DNA from: Sanguibacter sp. HDW7
Lineage (GTDB): Bacteria; Actinomycetota; Actinomycetes; Actinomycetales; Cellulomonadaceae
Direction of reading: 5' to 3'
NCBI RefSeq assembly: GCF_011300875.1
Contig: NZ_CP049862.1
Location: 930,001-994,000, forward strand
Length of the DNA: 64,000 nucleotides
Under the pieces are notes generated by a model. The model ran no database searches. It was given only the letters and a program-made list of their open reading frames with translations, and was not told where the DNA came from. Below, one piece after another: positions 17,690 through 25,899 of this stretch. How positions within the stretch are numbered: position 1 is the first letter of the stretch; every line of letters starts with the position of its first letter. A program made the translations under genes and the position numbers.

Positions 17690-18384
17690 CCACCGCCGCC
17701 GAGGTCGCCGGAATCGTCGACCACACCCTGCTCAAGCCCGAGGCCACCCCGGCCGACGTCGCCGCGCTCGTCGAGGAGGGCGTCCGACTCGGCGTCTTCT
17801 CCGTGTGCGTCTCGCCGTCGATGCTGCCGTTCGACGCCAAGGGGCTCAAGATCGCCACGGTCGTCGGCTTCCCGTCGGGCAAGGTGAAGACGGAGATCAA
17901 GGCCGCCGAGGCCGCGCGCGCGATCGCCGACGGCGCCGACGAGATCGACATGGTCATCGACGTCGGCACCGCCCGCACCGGTGACTTCGACGCCGTGCAG
18001 GCCGACATCGCGGCCGTCCGCGCCGCCGTCCCGGCCGACAAGATCCTCAAGGTCATCATCGAGTCCGCCGCGCTGAGCGACGAGCAGATCGTCGGCACGT
18101 GCCGTGCCGCCGAGGCCGCGGGCGCCGACTTCGTCAAGACGTCGACGGGCTTCCACCCGACCGGCGGCGCGAGCGTCCACGCGGTGCGGCTCATGGCCGA
18201 GACCGTCGGCGGGCGCCTCGGCGTCAAGGCCTCGGGCGCGATCCGTGACGGCGCTGCGGCCCTCGCGATGATCGAGGCCGGCGCGACGCGTCTCGGGCTC
18301 TCGGGCACCGCGGCCGTCCTCGACGGCGTCACCGCGGGCGCGACCGCGGCCGACCACGTCGCGGGCGACGGCGGGGGCTACTGA
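17686..18384 (+). CDS. deoC: Deoxyribose-phosphate aldolase
   Basis: Class I aldolase cleaving 2-deoxyribose-5-phosphate to glyceraldehyde-3-phosphate and acetaldehyde, the last step of deoxynucleoside catabolism. It has 232 residues. The Schiff-base lysine is Lys151 in VKTSTGF; Asp92 and Lys181 (VKASGAI) complete the active site. It starts at GTG 17686, overlapping the add stop, so it is coupled. No separate phosphodeoxyribomutase is in this operon; the mutase at 23.2 kb could supply it. Confidence 0.95.
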   Translation: MTTAAEVAGIVDHTLLKPEATPADVAALVEEGVRLGVFSVCVSPSMLPFDAKGLKIATVVGFPSGKVKTEIKAAEAARAIADGADEIDMVIDVGTARTGDFDAVQADIAAVRAAVPADKILKVIIESAALSDEQIVGTCRAAEAAGADFVKTSTGFHPTGGASVHAVRLMAETVGGRLGVKASGAIRDGAAALAMIEAGATRLGLSGTAAVLDGVTAGATAADHVAGDGGGY

Positions 18385-19170
18385 GTGCCGCTGCTCGACG
18401 CCCCGACCCGCGTCCGCGGTGAGCACACCGGTGAGGTCGTCCGCGTCGAGAGGCTGACCCCGCACATGGTGCGCGTCGTCCTCGGCGGGGCCGGGCTCAG
18501 CGAGGTCGCGGACCTGCCGTGGACCGACGAGTACGTCAAGCTCGTCCTGCCCGGCCCCGACGGCCTCGTCATGCGCTCCTACACGGTGCGTGCGTGGGAC
18601 CCGGACGCGCGGGAGATGACGATCGACCTCGTCGTCCACGGCGACGCCGGGGTCGCGGGCCCGTGGGCCGCGACCGTGGGCGTCGGGGCGCAGGTCACGC
18701 TGCGCGGGCAGGGCGGCGACTTCGTGCCCGACCCGTCGTGCGACGCGCTCCTGCTCGTCGGCGACGAGTCCGCGATGCCCGCGATCCTGCGCGCCCTCGA
18801 GGCCGTACCTGCGGGGCTCGCGGCGCACGCGTTCGTCGAGGTCTCCGCGGACGACGAGCGTCAGGCCGTTCCCCTGCAGCACGGCGTGCACGTCACGTGG
18901 GTGCGGCGGGGCGAGACGTGGGGCGGAGCGCTCGTGCGCGCCGTCCGCGACGCCGCACTGCCCGCGGGGCGCCTCCAGGCGTTCATCCACGGCGAGGCCG
19001 GTGTCGTGCGCGAGCTGCGCCGCCACGTGCGCGCCGACCGCGGCGTCACGCGCGAGGACCTCTCGGCCTCCGGGTACTGGCGCCTCGGCGTCGACGACGA
19101 GGGGTGGCGTGCGTCGAAGGGCGAGTGGAAGGACGCGGTCGCCCGCGACGACGCCGCGCTTGCCGGCTGA
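18385..19170 (+). CDS. Siderophore-interacting protein paralogue A
   Basis: SIP/ViuB-family flavoprotein of 261 residues. It retains the FAD motif MRSYTVRAW (RSYT at residues 64-67), GDAGVAGPWA and LVGDESAMPAILRAL, and the C-terminal ASGYWRLGVDD. It starts with GTG immediately after the deoC stop with no spacer, so it is translationally linked to nucleoside genes rather than to a siderophore transporter. Role is probably ferric-siderophore reduction; the operon partner choice is unexplained. Confidence 0.88.
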   Translation: MPLLDAPTRVRGEHTGEVVRVERLTPHMVRVVLGGAGLSEVADLPWTDEYVKLVLPGPDGLVMRSYTVRAWDPDAREMTIDLVVHGDAGVAGPWAATVGVGAQVTLRGQGGDFVPDPSCDALLLVGDESAMPAILRALEAVPAGLAAHAFVEVSADDERQAVPLQHGVHVTWVRRGETWGGALVRAVRDAALPAGRLQAFIHGEAGVVRELRRHVRADRGVTREDLSASGYWRLGVDDEGWRASKGEWKDAVARDDAALAG

Positions 19171-19173
19171 CCG

Positions 19174-19989
19174 ATGACCCTGCCCGACGCGCCTCGTCTC
19201 CTGCCGGGCAAGGTCGTCGGGAGCGTCGTGAGCGCCGACCGGCCGACGCCACGCACCGCGCGCCTCGTCGTGCACCTGCCCGGGTACGCCGGGACCGAGC
19301 CGCTCGTGTGGACCGACGAGCATGTCACGCTCTCCGACCTCAGCGACGACGAACGTACCGTCGTCACGCGTCGGTGCGCCGTGCGCCGCTGGGACCAGGA
19401 CGCGCTCGAGATGACGCTCGAGATCCACCTCCACGACGGGCCGGGCGCCGAGCTGCCCCGGTGGGCCCGCTCGTACGGCGTCGGCTCGTGGGTCACGGTG
19501 CTGGGCCGGCACGGCGAGCTCCGGCCCGACCCCGCCCGGAACGTGCTCCTGCTCGCAGGGGACGAGGCCGGGCTGCCGACGATCCTCCGGACTCTCGAAG
19601 AGCTCCCTGAGGGCGTCGCGGCGCGTGCGTTCGTCGAGGTCGCGGACGCCGCCGAACGACGCGCAGCCGATCTGCCCGCGGGCGCTGGGCTCACGTGGGT
19701 GCTGCGGGGCGCGGCGTACGGCGAGGCGCTCCTCGCGGCGGTGCGCGCAGCGCGGCTGCCCGACGGCTCCGTCCAGGCGTGCCTGCGCGGGGAGGCCGCG
19801 CTCGTCCGGTCGTTGCGGAGGCTCGCCGTCGACGTGCACGGGGTCGCGCCCGCGGACGTGTCGGCCGTGCCGCTGTGGTGGCGCGGCGAGGCGTCCGGCG
19901 GCCGGTGGAAGGCTGTGCGCGAGCAGTGGGACGCGGAGGTCGCGGCTGACGACGGTGCGGCTCGCGACGGTGCTGCGGGGCGTAGCTAG
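19174..19989 (+). CDS. Siderophore-interacting protein paralogue B, altered FAD motif
   Basis: 271-residue SIP-like protein directly after paralogue A. The overall fold markers are kept (WTDEHVTL, GSWVTVLGRHGEL, LLLAGDEAGLPTIL), but the FAD-binding R-x-Y-T is replaced by TRRCAVRRW, so the Tyr and Thr that contact FAD are lost, and the C-terminal GYWR-type signature is weakened to VPLWWRGE. It may bind flavin poorly or have a different role. Its TAG shares the tetranucleotide CTAG with the convergent response-regulator stop. Confidence 0.82.
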   Translation: MTLPDAPRLLPGKVVGSVVSADRPTPRTARLVVHLPGYAGTEPLVWTDEHVTLSDLSDDERTVVTRRCAVRRWDQDALEMTLEIHLHDGPGAELPRWARSYGVGSWVTVLGRHGELRPDPARNVLLLAGDEAGLPTILRTLEELPEGVAARAFVEVADAAERRAADLPAGAGLTWVLRGAAYGEALLAAVRAARLPDGSVQACLRGEAALVRSLRRLAVDVHGVAPADVSAVPLWWRGEASGGRWKAVREQWDAEVAADDGAARDGAAGRS

Positions 19990-20642
19990 GCGCGGGGGAT
20001 GCCGCCCGCGCGCTCGACGAGGACCATGAGGTCGCCGCGGCTCGAGAGGTCGAGCCGCGCGAGGATGTCGGAGAGGTGGGACTTCACGGTCGACGCCGAC
20101 ATAAAGGTGTCCGCGGCGATCTCCGGGTTCGTGCGGCCCGCGTGGACCCCGGCCGCGATCTCCAGCTGACGCTCGGTGAGCCGCGCGAGCGCACGCTGCG
20201 CTGCAGCCCGGTCAGGGCCCTGGTCGGTGCGCATGCGTTCGACGAGGCGTCGGGCGACGTCGGGGGACAGGACGCTCGTGCCCGCGTGCGCGGCCCGCAC
20301 TGCGGCCGCGAGGTCCTCGGGGACGCGGTCCTTGAGGACGAACGAGTCGGCGCCCGCGTGGAGCACCGCGAGGGCGTCGTCGTCGATCTCGAAGCTCGTG
20401 AGCGCGACGACCGCGGGAGGCGACGCGAGCGCGCGCACGCGCCGCGTCGCGGTGATGCCGTCGACGCGCGCCATGCGCAGGTCCATGACGACGACGTCCG
20501 GCCGGTGCGCGTGCACGGCCTCGAGGACCTCGTCGCCGTCGGTCGCTTCTGCGACGACCTCGATGTCGGCCTCCGGGGCGAGCAGCAGCTTGAGCGCTGT
20601 GAGGGAGAAGCGTTCGTCGTCGACGAGCAGGACGCGGATCAT
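19986..20642 (-). CDS. NarL/LuxR-type response regulator
   Basis: 218-residue cytoplasmic transcription regulator. The receiver domain has the acidic pair DD at residues 8-9, phospho-acceptor Asp54 in VVMDLRM and Lys in FVLKD. The C-terminal LuxR helix-turn-helix runs from LTERQLEIAAG to LSSRGDLMVLV. The histidine kinase lies just upstream on the same strand but separated by 143 bases with a hairpin, and this gene has its own -10. Confidence 0.93.
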   Translation of the reverse strand: MIRVLLVDDERFSLTALKLLLAPEADIEVVAEATDGDEVLEAVHAHRPDVVVMDLRMARVDGITATRRVRALASPPAVVALTSFEIDDDALAVLHAGADSFVLKDRVPEDLAAAVRAAHAGTSVLSPDVARRLVERMRTDQGPDRAAAQRALARLTERQLEIAAGVHAGRTNPEIAADTFMSASTVKSHLSDILARLDLSSRGDLMVLVERAGGIPRA

Positions 20643-20648
20643 GCAGCA

Positions 20649-20654
20649 AGGTTA
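20649..20654 (-). promoter_or_regulatory. -10 hexamer TAACCT for the response regulator (leaderless)
   Basis: On the minus strand TAACCT ends six bases before ATG 20642. No ribosome-binding site is present, matching the other leaderless genes here. Confidence 0.55.
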
Positions 20655-20751
20655 TCCGCGGCCACCGACATCCCGGTGCGGACGGACCGACGCTGACGGG
20701 CTGACGCGAGACTCCGTCCGACACCCACCGACCTCGCCTCGCGCACCGATC

Positions 20752-20787
20752 GACGCGTTCCCCCCCGTTCGATGGGAGGAACGCGTC
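20752..20787. terminator. Hairpin overlapping the histidine kinase stop
   Basis: Arms 20752-20761 and 20778-20787 pair over ten bases, extended inward by three more pairs after one mismatch. It overlaps the kinase stop codon and lies before the response-regulator promoter, so it probably uncouples the two genes. Confidence 0.7.
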
Positions 20788-22129
20788 AATCCGTCGGGGA
20801 GGTGGGGGTGGGGCTGGGGGGCGAGGACCAGGGCAGCCAGGCCTCGAGCGTGTGCTGTCCGCTCGCGACCTCCGTCGTCACTGTCCCGCCGAGCAGGGTC
20901 ACGCGCTCGCGCACCCCTTCGAGACCGCGTCCCGCTCCGGGAACTCCTGACGGCGCGGCCCCGAGCGGGTTCGTCACGGTGAGGCGCACGCCCGTGCGCG
21001 GACCGCCGACGACGCTCGCCTCGCCAGCATCCGGGCGGCCGTGCTTGCGGGCGTTCGTCAGGGCCTCCTGGAGCACCCGGTGGGCCGCCCGCGCCGTGGG
21101 CGCTGGCATCGACGCACCGTCGTCGAGCATCATCGTGAACGACATCGGGACGCCCGACGCGCGCCGTGACTCCTCGACGAGAAGCGCGAGAGCATCCGGC
21201 GTCACGGGCCGGCGGGCCTCCTGCGCGGCGGCGATGCCGCCCGGCGTGCGCATGAGCGTGATGAGGTCGCGCATCTCGTCGAGCGAGCCGTGCGCGTCCG
21301 AGCGGACGGCCGCGGCGAGCTCGGCGAGCTCGGGGTCGTCGGACGCGCGCTCGAGCGCCGCGGCGTGCAGCGAGAGCAGCGAGAGGCGGTGCGCGACGGT
21401 GTCGTGGATCTCGCGGGCGAGCAGCTCGCGCTCCTCGACCTGCCCGAGCATGCCCCGCAGCCCGTCGGCCTCCACCCTGGTCTCCTGCGTCGAGCGGACC
21501 GCCTCGCGCGCCGCGAGCTGCTGCCGCTGGATGTAGCCCACGACGAACGGCAGCGCGACGAGCACGACGACGACCGCGACGATGCCGGGCACCGTGAGGA
21601 CCGAGTAGCCGCCGTCGTCGAGCGGCATGGCCCAGATCTGCCGGTCCGGCGGACGGTTGCCGTCGAGCACGAGACCCACGGTGATCGACGCGGCGCTGCC
21701 GAGGGACGCGAGCGCCGCGTCCCGCCACCGTCCGCGCCGGACGAGGACCGTCGTCCCGACGAGCGCGCCGACGGCGTCGCCGCGCAGGAGCAGGCCGAAC
21801 GCGAGCGACGCGAGGACGAGCCAGCCCGGCAGCGTCTCGCGCCGCAGGACGAGGAGCACGATGCCCGCCGCGCCCAGGTACCCGAGCAGCCCGAGGAACG
21901 CCTCGCCGCCCGAGGACTCCCACCCGTACGTCACGCAGGCGAGCGACGCGAACGCCGAGGCGGTCGCGAGGAGCACCGAGCGCACGCGGCGCATCTCGGC
22001 CCCTGGGCGCCGTGCCGGCCGCGGGGCGTGCACGGTGACGCCCGGCGGCGGCGCGAGCTCGACGCGGCGGGTCTCGGGCCGGGGCGGCGGCCAGTGCGGC
22101 TGCTGCTGCGGCGGGATCTGCTGGGACAT
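20786..22129 (-). CDS. NarL-type sensor histidine kinase
   Basis: 447-residue membrane kinase. A Pro/Gln-rich cytosolic N-terminus (about 45 residues) precedes several hydrophobic segments (about residues 50-200). The HisKA_3 box LLAREIHDTVAHRLSLLSLH gives phosphorylated His242; LQEALTNARKHG is the N box and GRGLEGVRERVTLLGG the G box. It presumably phosphorylates the adjacent regulator. ATG 22127-22129 is chosen because TACGGT lies six bases upstream and the extra upstream frame is implausible. The signal is unknown. Confidence 0.92.
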   Translation of the reverse strand: MSQQIPPQQQPHWPPPRPETRRVELAPPPGVTVHAPRPARRPGAEMRRVRSVLLATASAFASLACVTYGWESSGGEAFLGLLGYLGAAGIVLLVLRRETLPGWLVLASLAFGLLLRGDAVGALVGTTVLVRRGRWRDAALASLGSAASITVGLVLDGNRPPDRQIWAMPLDDGGYSVLTVPGIVAVVVVLVALPFVVGYIQRQQLAAREAVRSTQETRVEADGLRGMLGQVEERELLAREIHDTVAHRLSLLSLHAAALERASDDPELAELAAAVRSDAHGSLDEMRDLITLMRTPGGIAAAQEARRPVTPDALALLVEESRRASGVPMSFTMMLDDGASMPAPTARAAHRVLQEALTNARKHGRPDAGEASVVGGPRTGVRLTVTNPLGAAPSGVPGAGRGLEGVRERVTLLGGTVTTEVASGQHTLEAWLPWSSPPSPTPTSPTD

Positions 22130-22135
22130 GCGCCC

Positions 22136-22141
22136 ACCGTA
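22136..22141 (-). promoter_or_regulatory. -10 hexamer TACGGT for the histidine kinase (leaderless)
   Basis: On the minus strand TACGGT ends six bases before ATG 22129, the same geometry as the partner regulator. Confidence 0.55.
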
Positions 22142-22322
22142 CGGCCTGCCACCGACACCCGGGACCGCCCGGCCGGGCACGTCGCGACCCGTGCGGACCA
22201 CCCGGTCGGGCATCGCGTTCTGCCCGGTCGGCCGACGCGCTGACCAGCGCCGACGCGGTTCGCTGAGCGGGACGCAGCACCGGGTCCGACGACCCGGCCC
22301 ACCGACGGAACCCGAAGGACGC

Positions 22323-23078
22323 GTGATCCACGTGAACGAGAACCCCAACGCCCTGCCGCCCACCGGCGGTCACCCCGAGCAGCAGCCCGGCCCGTACGCC
22401 GGCCAGCCGAACCCGTACGGCCAGCAGATGCCCCAGCCCGCCCCGCCGCGGCTCAGCTGGTTCGCGCGCCACAAGGTGCTCACCGTCGTCGGCGCGCTCG
22501 TCGTGCTCGGCGTCGTCGGGAACGCGCTCGGGGGTGGCGGCGACGACACGCCGGCCGCCGCGCCCACCGCAACCTCGACGACGACCGCCGGGGGCGACGC
22601 GACGAAGGACGAGAAGCCGAAGGACGACGCGACGAAGGACGACGCGTCAAAGGAGGAGAAGCCCGCGAAGGACGAGAAGAAGGACCCCGGCGTCGGCGAC
22701 ACGGTCCGCGACGGCAAGTTCGAGTTCGTCGTCACGAAGGTCTCCGACGGCGGGACGTCGATCGGCCCGAAGGGCTTTGCCGAGAAGGCGCAGGGCAGGT
22801 TCGTGCTCGTCCACGTCGACGTGACGAACATCGGCAAGGAGCCGCAGTACTTCTTCGGCGACAACCAGACCGTCTACGACTCCGAGGATCGCGAGTTCTC
22901 CGCGGACACGACGGCCGCCATCTACCTCGAGGACTCGTCGTCGTTCATCGAGGAGATCAACCCGGGCAACACCGTCGAGGGCACCCTCGTCTTCGACCTG
23001 CCCAAGGGCGTCGGCGCGGAGCGCATCGAGCTGCACGACTCGGTGTTCTCGGGCGGGGTCGTCGTCGACCTGCGCTGA
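22323..23078 (+). CDS. DUF4352 membrane-anchored protein
   Basis: 251 residues from GTG 22323 (or 248 from GTG 22332; GAAGGA at 22314-22319 lies 3 or 12 bases away, so the start is not settled). A Pro/Gln-rich cytosolic N-terminus precedes a transmembrane segment (VLTVVGALVVLGVVGNAL), a Lys/Asp-rich linker with repeated KDE/KDD units, and an exported immunoglobulin-like DUF4352 domain (GRFVLVHVDVTNIGKEPQYF through GTLVFDLPKG). Function unknown; such domains are often extracellular accessory or antigen-like proteins. Confidence 0.85.
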   Translation: MIHVNENPNALPPTGGHPEQQPGPYAGQPNPYGQQMPQPAPPRLSWFARHKVLTVVGALVVLGVVGNALGGGGDDTPAAAPTATSTTTAGGDATKDEKPKDDATKDDASKEEKPAKDEKKDPGVGDTVRDGKFEFVVTKVSDGGTSIGPKGFAEKAQGRFVLVHVDVTNIGKEPQYFFGDNQTVYDSEDREFSADTTAAIYLEDSSSFIEEINPGNTVEGTLVFDLPKGVGAERIELHDSVFSGGVVVDLR

Positions 23079-23099
23079 GGCCGGGTGCGGGCACGGGGA

Positions 23100-23130
23100 G
23101 GACCGCCCTGTTCAGGGGACAGGGCGGTCC
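23100..23130. terminator. 12-bp hairpin after the DUF4352 gene
   Basis: Arms 23100-23111 and 23119-23130 pair perfectly; the loop is TCAGGGG. It lies 21 bases after the stop. Confidence 0.8.
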
Positions 23131-23186
23131 GCGCGTGCCGCTCGACGCGGCGCCGGACGCGGGACGTGCGAAGAGCGGGGGGACGT

Positions 23187-23226
23187 GCGCAGGGCGCGGC
23201 GGTTCAGGGACCGCCGCGCCCTGCGC
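23187..23226. terminator. 17-bp hairpin between DUF4352 and mutase genes
   Basis: Arms 23187-23203 and 23210-23226 pair perfectly around the loop TCAGGG. It lies ten bases from the stop of the convergent mutase gene and is likely its terminator. Confidence 0.85.
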
Positions 23227-23236
23227 GTTCGTCGGC

Positions 23237-24991
23237 TCAGAGCCCGAGCAGCTCGCGCAGCTCGCTCGTGACGATCTCGAGGTGCGCGTGCGCCTCGATC
23301 CGGGCCCGCGAGATCGCGTCGTAGGACGCGTCGGACTCGACCGGGAAGACGGCCTCGAGATAGCACTTCACCTTGGGCTCCGTGCCGGACGGACGCACGA
23401 CGACGCGCGTCGAGTCCGCCGCGAGCAGGCGCAGCCCGTCGGTCGGCGGCAGCCCGTCGAGACCCTCGGAGAGGTCCTCGACCGAGACGACGGGCGATCC
23501 CGCGAGCGTCGCCGGGGGAGCAGACCGCAGCCGCTCCATCGTCTCCGGGATGAGCGAGAGGTCGCTGAACCGCCCCGAGAGCTGCGAGGACAGGTGCAGG
23601 CCGTGCTCGCGCGCGAGGTCGTCGAGCAGGTCGAGCAGCGTGCGCCCCTCAGCCTTGAGGCGGTCCGCGAGCTGCACGAGCACGAGCGCCGCCGAGATGC
23701 CGTCCTTGTCACGGACCTGGCCCGGGTCGACGCAGTAGCCGAGCGCCTCCTCGTAGCCGAAGACGAGGCCCTCTGCGCGCGAGATCCACTTGAACCCCGT
23801 GAGCGTCGACGCATACGTGAAGCCGTGCTTGCCGGCGATCCGGCCGAGCAGGCGCGAGGACACGATCGAGTTCGCAAACGTCAGCGCGCTCGGCACGATG
23901 CGCAGCCGGGACGCGTTCTCCGCGAGGGCAGCGCCGAGGAGCGCGCCGACCTCGTCGCCGTGGAGCATGCGCCAGCCGTCCGAGTGCTCGTCCGCGCGCC
24001 GCGGGTCGAGCACGGCCGCAGCGCAGCGGTCCGCGTCCGGGTCGTTCGCGACGACGAGGTCCGCGCCCACCTTGCGGGCGAGTGCGATCGCAAGGTCGAT
24101 CGCGCCCGGCTCCTCGGGGTTGGGGAACGCGACCGTCGGGAAGTCGGGGTCCGGCTCGAGCTGCTGCTCGACGCCGAAGAGGTCGCCGTAGCCGGCGCCC
24201 GCGAGCGTCGTCAGTGCGGTCTCCGCCCCCACGCCGTGCAGCGGCGTGTAGACGACGCGCAGGTCGCGCGGGTACGTCTCGCCCTCAGGGAACGCGAGGC
24301 GTCCGACGGACTCGCGGTAGGAGAGGTGGATCTCCTCGCCGAGCGTCTCCCAGCCGTCGTCGGCCCGGGGGACCGACGCGACCGACGCGACCGCGGCGAT
24401 CTTCTCCGCGATGAGCCCGTCGTACGGCGGGACGATCTGCGCGCCCTGGCCGGCGTCCGTGACGACCTCTCCGCCGAGGTACACCTTGTAGCCGTTGTCC
24501 TGGGGCGGGTTGTGGCTCGCCGTCACCATGACGCCGGCGTCCGTGCCGAGGTGGCGCACCGCGTACGCGAGGACCGGCGTCGGCAGGGCGCGGGGCATGA
24601 TCCGCGCGTCGACGCCCGCAGCCGTCATGACGGCCGCCGTGTCGAGAGCGAACGTCCGCGAGTTGTGGCGCGCGTCGTAGCCGATGACGACCGTCGGACG
24701 CGCACCCCCGCGCGCCTCGACCAGATAGGCCGCGAGGCCCGCGGCCGCACGGATGACGACCGCGCGGTTCATACGCGCCGGACCGCCCGCCATCCGGCCG
24801 CGCAGGCCTGCCGTGCCGAACTGCAGCAGGCCGCTGAAGGCGTCGGTGAGCTCGGCCGCGAACACGTGCGCCTCGGCGTCGTCCTGCGAGGCCTGCTCGA
24901 GGAGCATCTCGAGCTCGCCGCGCGTCGCCGCGTCGGGGTCGTCGTCGATCCAGGCCTCGACCTGGGCGCGGAGCTCGGCGGAGACCGTCAT
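23237..24991 (-). CDS. Phosphosugar mutase (phosphopentomutase/phosphomannomutase type)
   Basis: Alpha-D-phosphohexomutase-superfamily enzyme of 584 residues, the long form. The active-site Ser is in GVMVTASHNPPQDNGYK, the magnesium loop is NDPDADRCA, a sugar-specificity loop is LHGDEVGALLG, and the phosphate-binding loop is VRPSGTEPKVKCYLEA. Its ATG (24989-24991) overlaps the stop of the purine nucleoside phosphorylase gene by one base (TGATG). The coupling suggests it converts ribose-1-phosphate made by that enzyme to ribose-5-phosphate, but hexose specificity cannot be excluded. Confidence 0.9.
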   Translation of the reverse strand: MTVSAELRAQVEAWIDDDPDAATRGELEMLLEQASQDDAEAHVFAAELTDAFSGLLQFGTAGLRGRMAGGPARMNRAVVIRAAAGLAAYLVEARGGARPTVVIGYDARHNSRTFALDTAAVMTAAGVDARIMPRALPTPVLAYAVRHLGTDAGVMVTASHNPPQDNGYKVYLGGEVVTDAGQGAQIVPPYDGLIAEKIAAVASVASVPRADDGWETLGEEIHLSYRESVGRLAFPEGETYPRDLRVVYTPLHGVGAETALTTLAGAGYGDLFGVEQQLEPDPDFPTVAFPNPEEPGAIDLAIALARKVGADLVVANDPDADRCAAAVLDPRRADEHSDGWRMLHGDEVGALLGAALAENASRLRIVPSALTFANSIVSSRLLGRIAGKHGFTYASTLTGFKWISRAEGLVFGYEEALGYCVDPGQVRDKDGISAALVLVQLADRLKAEGRTLLDLLDDLAREHGLHLSSQLSGRFSDLSLIPETMERLRSAPPATLAGSPVVSVEDLSEGLDGLPPTDGLRLLAADSTRVVVRPSGTEPKVKCYLEAVFPVESDASYDAISRARIEAHAHLEIVTSELRELLGL

Positions 24992-25818
24992 CAGATCCTC
25001 CCGACGATGTCGGCGAGCAGGGCCGAGATGCGCGGGCCCGCCGCCTGACCGGCCTCGATGACCTCGGCGTGCGAGAGGGGCGTCGGCGAGATGCCCGCCG
25101 CAAGGTTGGTGACGAGCGAGATGCCGAGCACCTCGAGGCCCGCCTGGCGGGCCGCGATCGCCTCGAGCGTCGTCGACATGCCGACGAGCGAGCCGCCCAT
25201 GATGCCCGCCATGCGCACCTCGGCCGGCGTCTCGTAGTGGGGGCCGCGGAATTGCACGTAGACGCCCTCGTCGAGGGAGCCGTCGACCTCGCGCGCGACG
25301 TCGCGCAGGCGCGGGGAGTAGAGGTCCGTGAGGTCGACGAAGTTCGCGCCCTCGATGGGCGAGGCGCCGGTGAGGTTGATGTGGTCCGAGATGAGGACCG
25401 GCGTGCCCGGGCCCCACGCGAGGTCGAGACCGCCGCAGCCGTTCGTGAGGATGACGGTGTCGCAGCCTGCGGCCGCCGCGGTGCGGACACCGTGGGCGAC
25501 CCGTCGGACACCCTTGCCCTCGTAGTAGTGCGTGCGCGATCCGAGCACGAGCGCGTGCTTGCCCGTCGCCTCGATGCGGATCGAGCGGATCGAGGCGCCG
25601 TGGCCCGCGACAGCAGGAGCGGTGAACCCGGGGATCTCCGCCGAGGGGATCTCGGCGACGGTCTCGCCCAGGAGGTCGGCTGCGCCGCCCCATCCGGAGC
25701 CGAGGACGAGCGCGACGTCGTGGCGGGCCACGCCCGTGCGCTCCGCGATGACGGCCGCGGCGGCCGCCGCGACGTCGGTGGGGTCGGTCGTGGGGTCGTC
25801 GATCGAGAGAGTCGTCAT
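24991..25818 (-). CDS. punA: Purine nucleoside phosphorylase (trimeric type)
   Basis: 275-residue phosphorylase splitting inosine and guanosine (and deoxy forms) to base and pentose-1-phosphate. Family motifs are VALVLGSGWGG, the phosphate loop GSRTHYYEGKG, ILTNGCGGLD and SLVTNLAAGIS. It is the first gene of a two-gene operon with the phosphosugar mutase and complements adenosine deaminase at 16.6 kb. Confidence 0.94.
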   Translation of the reverse strand: MTTLSIDDPTTDPTDVAAAAAAVIAERTGVARHDVALVLGSGWGGAADLLGETVAEIPSAEIPGFTAPAVAGHGASIRSIRIEATGKHALVLGSRTHYYEGKGVRRVAHGVRTAAAAGCDTVILTNGCGGLDLAWGPGTPVLISDHINLTGASPIEGANFVDLTDLYSPRLRDVAREVDGSLDEGVYVQFRGPHYETPAEVRMAGIMGGSLVGMSTTLEAIAARQAGLEVLGISLVTNLAAGISPTPLSHAEVIEAGQAAGPRISALLADIVGRI

Positions 25819-25824
25819 GACCCC

Positions 25825-25830
25825 AGGCTA
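25825..25830 (-). promoter_or_regulatory. -10 hexamer TAGCCT for the phosphorylase operon (leaderless)
   Basis: On the minus strand TAGCCT ends six bases before ATG 25818; no Shine-Dalgarno sequence is visible. Confidence 0.55.
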
Positions 25831-25899
25831 AGCGGTGCCCCCTAGCATCCGGACCTGTGTTCTCGCGCGGGGTCGTCCTGGTGTCCGCATGGTGGCACG

